The notes: generated by a model not told the origin, from the sequence alone. Shown: positions 1-6,248, numbered from the stretch's first letter. The stretch: DNA of 12,912 bases from Candidatus Accumulibacter vicinus (GCA_002425405.1 DIME01000087.1:1-12912), one strand, 5' to 3'. Made by a program: numbers and translations.

Positions 1-39
1 CAACTACCTTGACATTCACCGCTTGCCTCTCCATAACTG

Positions 40-435
40 ATGATCGAATACCGCCACAATTTCCCGCTGAACCCGATTGACATCGTTCGAGTGTTCGATT
101 CGTCGGGCATCACACGTCCAACGAATGACATTCCACGCATAGCCCGAATGTTCGCCGCGTCGAACCTGGTCATTTCCGCATGGGCGAACGGAGTTCTAGT
201 CGGAGTATGCCGTGCACTCACGGACTACAGTTATTGTTGCTACCTGTCCGACCTAGCGGTCGATCAAGGGTTTCAGAAGCACGGTATCGGTACAGAACTC
301 ATAAGGCAGGTGCAGTCCACTGTCGGTGACGCGGTTTCCCTCATCCTGCTCTCGGCCCCTAGTGCCATGTCGTACTACCCATCTGTGGGCTTTGCAAAGG
401 CTGAGAACGCCTTTGTCATCAGGAGAGCCAAGTGA
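40..435 (+). CDS. GNAT-family N-acetyltransferase (integron cassette gene)
   Basis: 131-residue protein that reads as a small, single-domain GNAT acetyltransferase, which would transfer an acetyl group from acetyl-CoA to an amine; the substrate cannot be told. Visible support is the acetyl-CoA pyrophosphate-binding loop (motif A) around residues 72-90, where LAVDQGFQKHGIGTELI carries the Q/R-x-x-G-x-G pattern at Q79, G82 and G84, after a beta strand (YLSDLAV). The C-terminal YYPSVGF segment is typical of GNAT motif B. The length is near the lower end for the family. ATG at 40 is the first start after the window edge; I see no good ribosome binding site, which is common for cassette genes. The stop codon lies one base before an attC site (437-508), so this is almost certainly a gene cassette. 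Its function in the host is unknown; acetyltransferases are frequent cassette cargo. Confidence 0.88.
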   Translation: MIEYRHNFPLNPIDIVRVFDSSGITRPTNDIPRIARMFAASNLVISAWANGVLVGVCRALTDYSYCCYLSDLAVDQGFQKHGIGTELIRQVQSTVGDAVSLILLSAPSAMSYYPSVGFAKAENAFVIRRAK

Positions 436-436
436 C

Positions 437-508
437 GCCCAACATCACAATTCACCGGACCTTCGGCAAGCTGTGCTTGCCTTCGTCCGGTGATTTTCAA
501 CGTTGGGC
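437..508 (+). other. attC recombination site of the GNAT cassette
   Basis: A complete integron attC site of 72 bp. The outer half-sites are R'' GCCCAAC (437-443) and R' GTTGGGC (502-508), exact inverse complements that match the consensus RYYYAAC/GTTRRRY. Inside them TCACCGGAC (452-460) pairs perfectly with GTCCGGTGA (485-493), and the centre holds a second hairpin, GGCAAGC (465-471) with GCTTGCC (475-481). From the family, the integrase cuts between G502 and T503, which marks the cassette boundary. The site orientation, with R' downstream of the gene, matches the + strand reading direction of the cassette. Confidence 0.93.
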
Positions 509-529
509 CTCATAGCGTCGAGACTCCGA

Positions 530-880
530 ATGCACATCGAGAAGAAGAAACTTCCCAAAGGCCTGAGCTATCCGCTTCGCGCTTCTGCTCTGGCGGCAGC
601 TCTGTCCGGTTCGGCTATCGCTGCCGATGCACATCTCATTCAAGGTTGTGGGGGCAAGTTGTTTGAGTGTTTCTTCTGGCCACCTAACCCAAATATGCCC
701 CACGAGCGCCTATACATTCGCACCGCCGCAGTTCCCGAAGCGAGCGCGAACGAAGCTCGCCTTTTCATCGAGAAATCGGTTATTCCTGAGTTTGCCGCCT
801 GGCTTAAGGGCATCCTGGCCTTTGCGCCTAATTCCACAGTTCGCCGTGAGGAGCAGTATTTTGAGCGTTCTTTTCCGTAG
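530..880 (+). CDS. Cassette-encoded hypothetical protein, 116 aa
   Basis: I do not recognise a named family. The gene lies 21 bases after the first attC and ends 9 bases before the second attC-like sequence, which is the placement expected for the cargo ORF of a cassette. The ATG at 530 is preferred over a TTG in the same frame at 503, because the TTG lies inside the attC core. The protein is small, with a basic N-terminus (EKKKLPKG), a helical alanine-rich stretch (about residues 17-35), an aromatic/proline patch (CFFWPPNPN, about residues 51-59) and an acidic amphipathic C-terminal half. The N-terminus could be mistaken for a signal peptide, but the hydrophobic stretch is weak and followed by a charged, cytosolic-looking sequence. 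Two overlapping frames in the same interval have no supporting features. Confidence 0.7.
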   Translation: MHIEKKKLPKGLSYPLRASALAAALSGSAIAADAHLIQGCGGKLFECFFWPPNPNMPHERLYIRTAAVPEASANEARLFIEKSVIPEFAAWLKGILAFAPNSTVRREEQYFERSFP

Positions 881-889
881 CCATCTGAG

Positions 890-949
890 GCCCAACCCGG
901 CAGTCGAGCGGACCTGCGCGAAAAGCCGCGCAGCCCCCTCAACTCAAAC
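890..949 (+). other. Truncated attC site of the second cassette
   Basis: R'' GCCCAAC is present at 890-896, followed by L''-like AGTCGAG (902-908), which pairs with CTCAACT (938-944) with one mismatch, and by a central hairpin CTGCGCG (914-920)/CGCGCAG (927-933) with an AAAAGC loop. The sequence then reads CAAAC (945-949), where an intact site would continue GTTGGGC. Instead it continues GTGTGCG, the 5' end of a group II intron. The R' half-site is therefore absent at this position. The attC assignment rests on the R'' match, the two nested stems and the location just after an ORF stop codon. Confidence 0.82.
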
Positions 950-1330
950 GTGTGCGCCGGGCATGGCGCGTTGTTACTTCATAGGTGGAAGTCCTATGGC
1001 CAGGTTTTCGCAGAGCCGAAGGCAAGGAGAAGGGCAAGGGCGTCGCCGCGAGGCGGGGTCTGGAGGAAGCCCAATCCAAAGCTGCGGGGCGATGAACAAA
1101 AACCGGATAGGAGGCGTGATGCATCCGGGGCGAGCGGGCACGTGACCGCGAAGCCCTCCCTCTGCGGTTGGGGTGCATTTTGTAAATCCGGCGTCTATGC
1201 AGCGAAGGTAACGAGTCTTACCCCGGGAGATCTCCCCGGTGCCTCAGAGCAACGAGGCTGGGCGTTGGGTGACTGGCGCTGAATACCGTGGAGAAGTCAG
1301 CAGAGGGCATAGTAGGGTATCAGAAAGGAG
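950..1330 (+). mobile_element. Group II intron 5' portion (IIC-attC type), truncated
   Basis: The stretch begins GTGTGCG at 950, fitting the GUGYG 5' end of group II introns. A GCGCC/GGCGC hairpin follows (954-958 with 965-969), then CATAGG (980-985) pairing with CCTATG (993-998) around TGGAAGT. Further on are segments familiar from bacterial group IIC introns: a GCGAGGCGGGGTCTGGAGG stretch near 1050-1068 and GATGAACAAAAACCGGATAG near 1091-1110. The region around 1288-1320 resembles the place where domain IV and the intron-encoded protein begin. I find no domain V (a conserved hairpin of about 34 nt with AGC and GAAA elements) and no reverse-transcriptase ORF before the next gene, so only the 5' half remains and it should not splice. 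The right boundary is approximate. The gene-poor stretch up to 1475 shows nothing else recognisable. Confidence 0.82.
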
Positions 1331-1434
1331 TTTCCCTCGGCAAAGACGCCATGCAAGCTGTCGAATCCAGACTGGAACGAAACCCGCTTCTACCCAAATG
1401 GGACATCTTGATCCGACCGGCTTGCTTGGTATAA
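1288..1434 (+). pseudogene. Possible start of intron-encoded protein, 48 codons then stop
   Basis: A GTG at 1288 opens a 48-codon frame that begins VEKSAEGIVGYQKG and ends at TAA 1432-1434. Its first codons lie where domain IV of attC-targeting group II introns normally starts the reverse-transcriptase/maturase ORF. The remaining part (AMQAVESRLERNPLL and on) shows no reverse-transcriptase motif that I can recognise, and the frame closes before any RT block. Either the intron ORF was cut here and joined to unrelated DNA, or the frame is fortuitous. It is listed because it marks the likely break in the intron. Confidence 0.3.
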
Positions 1435-1475
1435 GGATTTGCGGAGATCACCTTGGGCGTCTTACACGTAACGCT

Positions 1476-1865
1476 ATGAGCAACGTTATCCAATATCCGG
1501 CCGCGTTAGCACTGGCAGTGGCTACTGCTGGCGAAGAAACCGGACGCCATTGCTCATTTTGTGGCGCTAGCGAGCGCGATGCCTATCGCCTGATAGCCTC
1601 TGAGGCAGAGTGCATCTGCAATACGTGCGTTTCTCTTGCAGCGTCGATACTTCTTGAACGGAAGGCCAAGGTGGCGAACCCTCAACCCGTAATGGATGCC
1701 GGCTTTCTGTATTGCCGCTTCTGTGGAATAGAGGTCGGGGAATTCAAGGAACTCCTCGCCGGGCGTCATGCAACCATATGCAGTGAGTGCATTGCGGCCT
1801 GCGTTGATGTTCTTGTGAAGACAGAGGCGCCGAGGGAACTCGCCTACTCTATCGAAAGGTCTTAA
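1476..1865 (+). CDS. Protein with two ClpX-type C4 zinc-binding modules, 129 aa
   Basis: The protein contains two copies of the ClpX N-terminal C4 zinc-binding module and little else. Module 1 (about residues 26-58) has CSFCGASE, then ICNTCVSLAASIL; module 2 (about residues 73-107) has CRFCGIEVGEFKELL, then ICSECIAACVDVL. Each gives a CxxC...CxxC set plus the hydrophobic helix after the second pair. In ClpX this domain dimerises and binds adaptors and substrates ahead of the AAA+ ATPase. Here there are no Walker motifs, so it is not a ClpX. A scaffold or adaptor touching ClpXP is inference. ATG 1476 is chosen because the same frame further upstream runs back into the intron remnant. There is no strong ribosome binding site. 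Base composition is lower in GC than the genes from 1909 on, suggesting acquired DNA. No attC follows it, so it is not clearly a cassette. Confidence 0.8.
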   Translation: MSNVIQYPAALALAVATAGEETGRHCSFCGASERDAYRLIASEAECICNTCVSLAASILLERKAKVANPQPVMDAGFLYCRFCGIEVGEFKELLAGRHATICSECIAACVDVLVKTEAPRELAYSIERS

Positions 1866-1908
1866 GGTTGCTGGACAAAATGCGGCCATTTACGGCAAAC
1901 TGACGGTC

Positions 1909-2403
1909 ATGAAGAAGCAAACTGCGTCGAAAACCGACACCACGTCAGAGCTCCCCAGGCTGCTTGTCCTGCATGGTCCCAATCTCAATCTGCTGGGTGC
2001 TCGCGAACCTGCATACTACGGTTCAAGCACGCTTGCCGAGATCAATCTCGCACTTGCCCACCGTGCCGAGGCTGCCGGAGTTCATCTCGAAACCTTCCAG
2101 AGCAATCACGAAGGGGCGTTGATCGAGCGCGTCCATGCTGCGGGCGCCCAGGAAGTCCGTTTCCTGATCATCAATCCGGCGGCTTACACGCACACCAGCA
2201 TCGCGCTGCGCGATGCACTCGCCAGCACCGGCATTCCCTTCGTCGAAGTCCACCTGTCCAACGTGCATGCCCGTGAACCGTTTCGCCAGCACTCGTATTT
2301 TTCTGATCTGGCGATTGGCGTCATTAGTGGCTTGGGCAGCGAGGGCTATTTGCTGGCGCTGGAATATCTTCTGGGCAGGATCTCTGCCGAGCGAAACCTT
2401 TGA
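1909..2403 (+). CDS. aroQ: Type II 3-dehydroquinate dehydratase
   Basis: Catalyses 3-dehydroquinate to 3-dehydroshikimate in the shikimate pathway for aromatic amino acids, in the cytosol as a dodecamer (family knowledge). The 164-residue sequence shows LVLHGPNLNLLGAREPAYYG at residues 18-38, with the active-site loop arginine (R32) and catalytic tyrosine (Y37), then FQSNHEGALIERV (63-75), INPAAYTHTS (88-97) with N89 and H95, and EVHLSNVHAREPFRQHS (113-129) with catalytic H115 and substrate-binding R126. All expected residues are present. About 15 residues precede the family's usual start, giving a short charged N-terminal tail; no closer ATG exists. It begins 43 bases after the zinc-finger gene and is followed after 72 bases by accB, an aroQ-accB-accC order common in proteobacteria. 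Confidence 0.96.
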   Translation: MKKQTASKTDTTSELPRLLVLHGPNLNLLGAREPAYYGSSTLAEINLALAHRAEAAGVHLETFQSNHEGALIERVHAAGAQEVRFLIINPAAYTHTSIALRDALASTGIPFVEVHLSNVHAREPFRQHSYFSDLAIGVISGLGSEGYLLALEYLLGRISAERNL

Positions 2404-2475
2404 TCGCCTGCGGGCCTGTCCCAACGCCCGTTCCAAGCTTGGCCGCAAAAAATAACAATCATCCGGAGTGAATCC

Positions 2476-2919
2476 ATGGATCTGCGAAAACTGAAGAAGC
2501 TTATCGACCTTGTCGAGGAGTCGAGCATTACCGAACTTGAGATCAACGACGCCGAGGAACGGGTTCGTATCGTCAAGCACGGTGGCAGCATGGTGCAACA
2601 TGCCTACGTACCGCCAGCCCCCTTGCCGGTAGCGGGGCCGGCAACCGGCAAGGGGGCCGAGTCGGCGGAACCCGAGCTTCCGGAAGGCGATTTCATCAAG
2701 GCTCCGATGGTCGGCACTTTCTATCGTGCATCGAGTCCTGGTGCTGAACCCTTTGTCGAGGTGGGCAGCGTGGTCAAGGTCGGCGATACGCTCTGCATCA
2801 TCGAAGCGATGAAACTGCTCAACGAGATCGAAGCCGAGCGGGGCGGAACAATCAAGGCGATTCTGATCGAGAACGGTCAACCGGTCGAATATGGTGAACC
2901 CTTGTTCATTGTCGGCTAA
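2476..2919 (+). CDS. accB: Biotin carboxyl carrier protein of acetyl-CoA carboxylase
   Basis: Carries biotin between the biotin carboxylase and carboxyltransferase subunits in the first committed step of fatty acid synthesis. The 147-residue protein starts with the typical MDLRKLKKLIDLVEESSITELEI dimer/docking region, passes through a Pro/Ala-rich linker (about 43-68) and ends in a biotinyl domain (about 72-147). The biotin acceptor is K113 in EAMKLLNEIE, 34 residues from the C-terminus as expected. The residue after the lysine is leucine, not the methionine of E. coli; this is conservative. The FYRASSPGAEPFV loop is the protruding 'thumb' region of bacterial BCCPs. A CGGAG ribosome binding site precedes ATG 2476. 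The gene is directly upstream of accC and cotranscribed in all likelihood. Confidence 0.96.
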   Translation: MDLRKLKKLIDLVEESSITELEINDAEERVRIVKHGGSMVQHAYVPPAPLPVAGPATGKGAESAEPELPEGDFIKAPMVGTFYRASSPGAEPFVEVGSVVKVGDTLCIIEAMKLLNEIEAERGGTIKAILIENGQPVEYGEPLFIVG

Positions 2920-2924
2920 GGAGA
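2918..2924 (+). promoter_or_regulatory. accC ribosome binding site overlapping the accB stop
   Basis: AAGGAGA begins within the TAA stop codon of accB and lies 10 bases before the accC ATG at 2935. The overlap suggests that translation of accC is coupled to that of accB, in keeping with the need for balanced amounts of the two subunits. Confidence 0.7.
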
Positions 2925-2934
2925 TCCATCCGCC

Positions 2935-4299
2935 ATGTTCGGGAAAGTCCTTATCGCCAACCGCGGAGAAATTGCCCTTCGCATCCAGCGCGCCTGCCGT
3001 GAACTCGGGATCAAGACCGTGGTTGTGCATTCGGAGGCTGATCGCGAGGCCAAGTACGTCAGGTTGGCCGACGAGTCGGTCTGCATTGGTCCGGCGCCTT
3101 CTGCCCACAGCTATCTCAATGTGCCGGCAATCATCTCGGCGGCCGAAGTCACTGACGCACAGGCCATTCACCCAGGCTATGGTTTCCTGTCCGAGAACGC
3201 CGACTTTGCCGAGCGTGTGGAATCCTCCGGTTTCGTTTTCATCGGGCCCCGCCCGGAGACGATCCGGCTGATGGGCGACAAGGTTTCCGCGAAGGAGGCC
3301 ATGCGCATCACGGGAGTTCCCTGCGTACCCGGCTCGGAAGGCGCGCTGCCCGACGATCCCAGGGAGATCGTGCTGATTGCCAAAGCCGTCGGCTACCCGG
3401 TGATCATCAAGGCTGCGGGTGGTGGGGGGGGGCGCGGGATGCGTGTCGTCCGGACCGAAGCCGCGCTGATCAACGCCGTGAACATGACTCGTGCGGAGGC
3501 ACAAAGCTTTTTCGGAAATCCCAACGTCTATCTGGAGAAATACCTGGAAAACCCGCGTCATGTCGAGATTCAGGTTCTGGCCGACAGCTTCAGGAATGCG
3601 GTCTACCTCGGCGAACGCGATTGCTCGATGCAGCGCCGTCACCAAAAGATCATCGAGGAAGCGCCGGCCCCCGGTATCCCCAGCCGGCATATCGTGCGCA
3701 TCGGCGAACGTTGTGCCGAAGCGTGCCGGCGTATCAACTATCGTGGTGCGGGTACTTTCGAATTCCTTTTCGAGAATAACGAGTTCTACTTCATCGAGAT
3801 GAATACCCGCATCCAGGTCGAGCATCCGGTGACCGAACTGATCACCGGTGTCGATCTCGTTGCCGAGCAGATCCGCATTGCCGCGGGTGAAAAGCTGCAC
3901 TTCAGACAGCGTGATCTGACCTTTCGAGGTCACGCCATCGAATGCCGGATCAACGCCGAAGATCCCTTCACTTTCGTTCCATCGCCGGGCAAGATCAGTT
4001 TCTATCATCCGCCGGGCGGGCCGGGCATTCGCGTGGACTCGCATATCTATCAGGGTTATACCATTCCTTCGCACTATGACTCGATGGTCGCCAAGGTGAT
4101 CGCTTATGGCGACAGTCGCGACCAGGCGATTCGCCGCATGCGTATTGCCCTGTCGGAAATGAGTATCGAAGGCATTACGACGAACATCGCGCTGCATCAG
4201 GAACTGATGCAGGACGCTCGCTTCATGGAGGGGGGCACCAGCATCCACTATCTCGAGCAAAGGCTCGCCGCCAAGGACGAGGTCAACAAGGGTGGCTGA
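2935..4299 (+). CDS. accC: Biotin carboxylase subunit of acetyl-CoA carboxylase
   Basis: ATP-dependent carboxylation of biotin on AccB, using bicarbonate. The 454-residue length and residue numbering follow the E. coli enzyme: N-terminal domain MFGKVLIANRGEIALRIQRA, ATP-grasp glycine loop GGGGGRGMRVV (about 162-172), MQRRHQKIIEEAPAPG with K238, FYFIEMNTRIQVEHP with E288, N290 and R292, and R338 in HAIECRINAED. All catalytic positions are present, so the enzyme should be active. The ATG at 2935 sits after a ribosome binding site overlapping the accB stop. The glycine loop is encoded through a run of nine G (3424-3432), a possible slippage or sequencing-error site, but the frame is intact. The opposite strand is also open across most of the gene; that frame is a codon-bias shadow. 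Confidence 0.97.
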   Translation: MFGKVLIANRGEIALRIQRACRELGIKTVVVHSEADREAKYVRLADESVCIGPAPSAHSYLNVPAIISAAEVTDAQAIHPGYGFLSENADFAERVESSGFVFIGPRPETIRLMGDKVSAKEAMRITGVPCVPGSEGALPDDPREIVLIAKAVGYPVIIKAAGGGGGRGMRVVRTEAALINAVNMTRAEAQSFFGNPNVYLEKYLENPRHVEIQVLADSFRNAVYLGERDCSMQRRHQKIIEEAPAPGIPSRHIVRIGERCAEACRRINYRGAGTFEFLFENNEFYFIEMNTRIQVEHPVTELITGVDLVAEQIRIAAGEKLHFRQRDLTFRGHAIECRINAEDPFTFVPSPGKISFYHPPGGPGIRVDSHIYQGYTIPSHYDSMVAKVIAYGDSRDQAIRRMRIALSEMSIEGITTNIALHQELMQDARFMEGGTSIHYLEQRLAAKDEVNKGG

Positions 4300-4315
4300 T
4301 CGTCACTGAATCACG

Positions 4316-5206
4316 ATGGCCTGGCTATCTCTGAGCATCCAGACCGACTGCCAACATGCCGAGGCGCTGGCTGACGCGCTTCTCGATGCAGGTGCGCTGG
4401 CCGTCAGTATCGAAGATGCGGATGCCGGCACTCCCGACGAACAACCGCAGTTCGGGGAACCCGGTTCGCTCAGCCGACCAGGCTGGCTGCATTCTCGGGT
4501 CATTGCACTGCTCGATCCGGATGGCGACGCCAGGCAACTGCTGACGACCTGTGCGGCACTGGCCGGTCTCGACGATTTGCCGTCCTTCACGCAGGAAGCT
4601 GTGGCGGATCAGGACTGGGTGCGACTGACCCAGTCTCAATTCGAGCCGATTCGTGTCTCGGAGCGCTTGTGGATTGTCCCTTCATGGCACCAGGCTCCTG
4701 ATCCGCAAGCCATCGTTCTGGTGCTCGATCCCGGCATGGCGTTCGGAACGGGGTCGCATCCGACCACCCGGCTGTGCCTGGAATGGCTTGAGCGCCGGGT
4801 GTTGCCGGGGATGTCGATGCTCGATTATGGGTGTGGCTCCGGGATTCTCGCGATCGCTGCGGCCAGACTGGGTGCAGGCGACGTGGTTGGGGTCGATATC
4901 GATCCGCAGGCGGTGATCGCAGCCAGGAACAATGCCGAGGGGAACGGGGTCAGCGCCCGCTTCCAGGATTCAGCGCACGAGTTGCATGGCCAGTTCGACC
5001 TCGTGGTCGCCAACATTCTTGCCAATCCGCTCAAGGTCATGGCGCCGTTGATCAGTGCGCACGTTCGCCAAGGTGGCAGCCTCGCACTATCAGGAGTTCT
5101 CTTCGAACAGGCGGAAGAGCTGATTGCAGCCTACGCGCCTTACCTCCCGCTAGGAATTGCCGACGCGCGCGACGGCTGGATATGTCTGGCAGGGGTCAAG
5201 GCTTGA
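4316..5206 (+). CDS. prmA: Ribosomal protein L11 methyltransferase
   Basis: SAM-dependent trimethylation of ribosomal protein L11 on lysines and its N-terminus. The 296-residue protein has the short N-terminal L11-recognition domain (about 1-60), a linker, and a class I methyltransferase domain. Visible motifs are LDPGMAFGTGSHPTTRLCLEWLE (about 139-161, characteristic of PrmA), the SAM-binding motif I DYGCGSGILAIAAARLGA starting at D170, motif II GVDIDPQAV, and motif IV VANILANPL, which stands where NPPY occurs in other protein methyltransferases. The ATG at 4316 begins 16 bases after accC and gives the familiar MAWLSLSIQTD start. Its place after accC is common in beta- and gammaproteobacteria. 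It is probably part of the same transcript. Confidence 0.95.
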   Translation: MAWLSLSIQTDCQHAEALADALLDAGALAVSIEDADAGTPDEQPQFGEPGSLSRPGWLHSRVIALLDPDGDARQLLTTCAALAGLDDLPSFTQEAVADQDWVRLTQSQFEPIRVSERLWIVPSWHQAPDPQAIVLVLDPGMAFGTGSHPTTRLCLEWLERRVLPGMSMLDYGCGSGILAIAAARLGAGDVVGVDIDPQAVIAARNNAEGNGVSARFQDSAHELHGQFDLVVANILANPLKVMAPLISAHVRQGGSLALSGVLFEQAEELIAAYAPYLPLGIADARDGWICLAGVKA

Positions 5207-5207
5207 C

Positions 5208-6158
5208 GTGAAAACCTGCTGCCCGAGCTGTCAGACCGTCTTCCGGGTCACTTCCGAGCAGATCCGGGCGCGCGCTGGCAAAGTCCGCTGTGGGCAATGC
5301 CGCACGGTATTCAATGCTATCGATGGTTTGCTCGACGACGACGCGCCGCCGACCCCGATCGCCCCGGATCAGACGGCTGTGGCGACTGCTGCGGAGCTGG
5401 CGACGGACGCGGCCGCGGTCACGGTCACTATCCGACGACCTTGGCAGGCGCCCACCCATCGCCCGACCGTTGAAAACGATCTGGCCTTGCCACCCGTTCC
5501 CGATCCGGTCGATGTGCGGCCTGCCGACAGACTGCTCGAGTCTGCGCCAGGCGCTTCTGAACCCGGCCTGGCCAACGCCGAGGAGCCGGCAGTGGAAGGT
5601 CTGGCGCGGCCTCGCGAAACGCTGGCCTACGGCAGGTGGCTCGAAGGCTTGATGGGCAGGCCGGCGTTGCCGGCGGACAGGGCCATGACCAAGCCCTACG
5701 CGACCGTCGCCCTGCTGCTTGCCGTGATGCTTGCCTGCCAGTGGGTGTTTCATTTTCGTGTGGCCATCGCGCTCGGTCTACCCGGCTTGCGGCCAGTGCT
5801 GGCGGCGCTGAGTGATGCCTTGGGGGCCGACATGCCGCTGCCGCGCCATTCAGAGTGGGTGAGCATCGAGACATCGGAATTGCAGACCGATCCGGGACGC
5901 CATAAACTGCTCGCTCTGCAAGCCACGCTGCGTAACCGGGCGGCGTATGCGCAGGCCTACCCGGCGCTGGAACTGACGCTCACCGACACCCATGACAAGG
6001 TGGTCGCACGCCGCGTGTTGCAGCCCGATGAGTATCTGCCACCTTCGGGGCTGCCGGATGAATCGTTCGCGGCCCATGCCGACCTCGAACTCAGACTATG
6101 GCTCGAGGCCAGCGGGATCAATGCTGCCGGTTATCGGCTTTACGTCTTCTATCCTTGA
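5208..6158 (+). CDS. Zinc-ribbon and DUF3426 membrane protein
   Basis: A 316-residue protein with an N-terminal zinc ribbon of the MJ0042 type: CCPSC (C5, C8) and CGQC (C28, C31) in VKTCCPSCQTVFRVTSEQIRARAGKVRCGQCRTVFNA. A long Ala/Pro/Asp-rich linker follows (about 42-160), then one membrane segment (about 163-185, ATVALLLAVMLACQWVFHF) and a C-terminal DUF3426 domain predicted to lie in the periplasm, with DTHDKVVARRVLQPDEYLP near its centre. The function of this family is not known to me. Start: a GTG at 5208, one base after the prmA stop, with AAGG six bases upstream; this keeps the whole zinc ribbon, and no ATG precedes it without running far into prmA. Translation is likely coupled to prmA. 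Confidence 0.88.
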   Translation: MKTCCPSCQTVFRVTSEQIRARAGKVRCGQCRTVFNAIDGLLDDDAPPTPIAPDQTAVATAAELATDAAAVTVTIRRPWQAPTHRPTVENDLALPPVPDPVDVRPADRLLESAPGASEPGLANAEEPAVEGLARPRETLAYGRWLEGLMGRPALPADRAMTKPYATVALLLAVMLACQWVFHFRVAIALGLPGLRPVLAALSDALGADMPLPRHSEWVSIETSELQTDPGRHKLLALQATLRNRAAYAQAYPALELTLTDTHDKVVARRVLQPDEYLPPSGLPDESFAAHADLELRLWLEASGINAAGYRLYVFYP

Positions 6159-6168
6159 TGGTACCTAT

Positions 6169-6186
6169 CCCCGGAAGCTGCCGGGG
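6169..6186 (+). terminator. GC-rich hairpin after the accBC-prmA block
   Basis: CCCCGG (6169-6174) and CCGGGG (6181-6186) form a perfect six-base stem around AAGCTG, 10 bases after the stop of the zinc-ribbon gene. No run of T follows, so it is at best a weak or factor-dependent terminator, or an mRNA-stabilising hairpin. It may separate the upstream operon from the kinase gene. Confidence 0.35.
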
Positions 6187-6248
6187 CCGAACAGGCCTGT
6201 GGCTGCCACTCCTTCCTTTTGCAACCCGCTGAATACTCCGGAAAGTCC

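Larger units (their letters stand above)
503..949 (+). mobile_element. Second integron gene cassette, 3' end disrupted
   Basis: This interval runs from the expected crossover point in the first attC (after G502) to the place where the second attC breaks off. It contains one ORF (530-880) and a partial attC (890-949), the usual one-gene layout of a cassette. Because the final GTTRRRY half-site is missing, the cassette probably can no longer be excised as a normal circle. No promoter is visible inside it, so expression would depend on an upstream integron promoter outside the window. Confidence 0.8.

Noticed and set aside
9..37. TTGACA (9-14), 17 bases, then CATAAC (32-37), resembling a promoter for the acetyltransferase gene.
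   Set aside because: A start of transcription from it would fall after the ATG at 40, so it could not serve this gene as annotated. It is probably chance.
640..1178. Several overlapping frames on both strands across the second cassette and intron (such as 627-1145 + and 640-942 -).
   Set aside because: They run across attC and the structured intron RNA and have no protein-like features; the 530-880 frame fits the cassette boundaries best.
1239..1475. The zinc-finger frame stays open upstream from a GTG at 1239, suggesting a 208-residue protein.
   Set aside because: The upstream 79 codons translate the group II intron remnant and look like random sequence; ATG 1476 gives a complete two-module protein.
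2023..4260. A 745-codon open frame on the - strand, antisense to aroQ, accB and accC.
   Set aside because: It covers three certain genes in the opposite direction, shows no domain, and is explained by GC-rich codon bias in the genes below it. Its composition (many His, Asp, Arg) is typical of a shadow frame.
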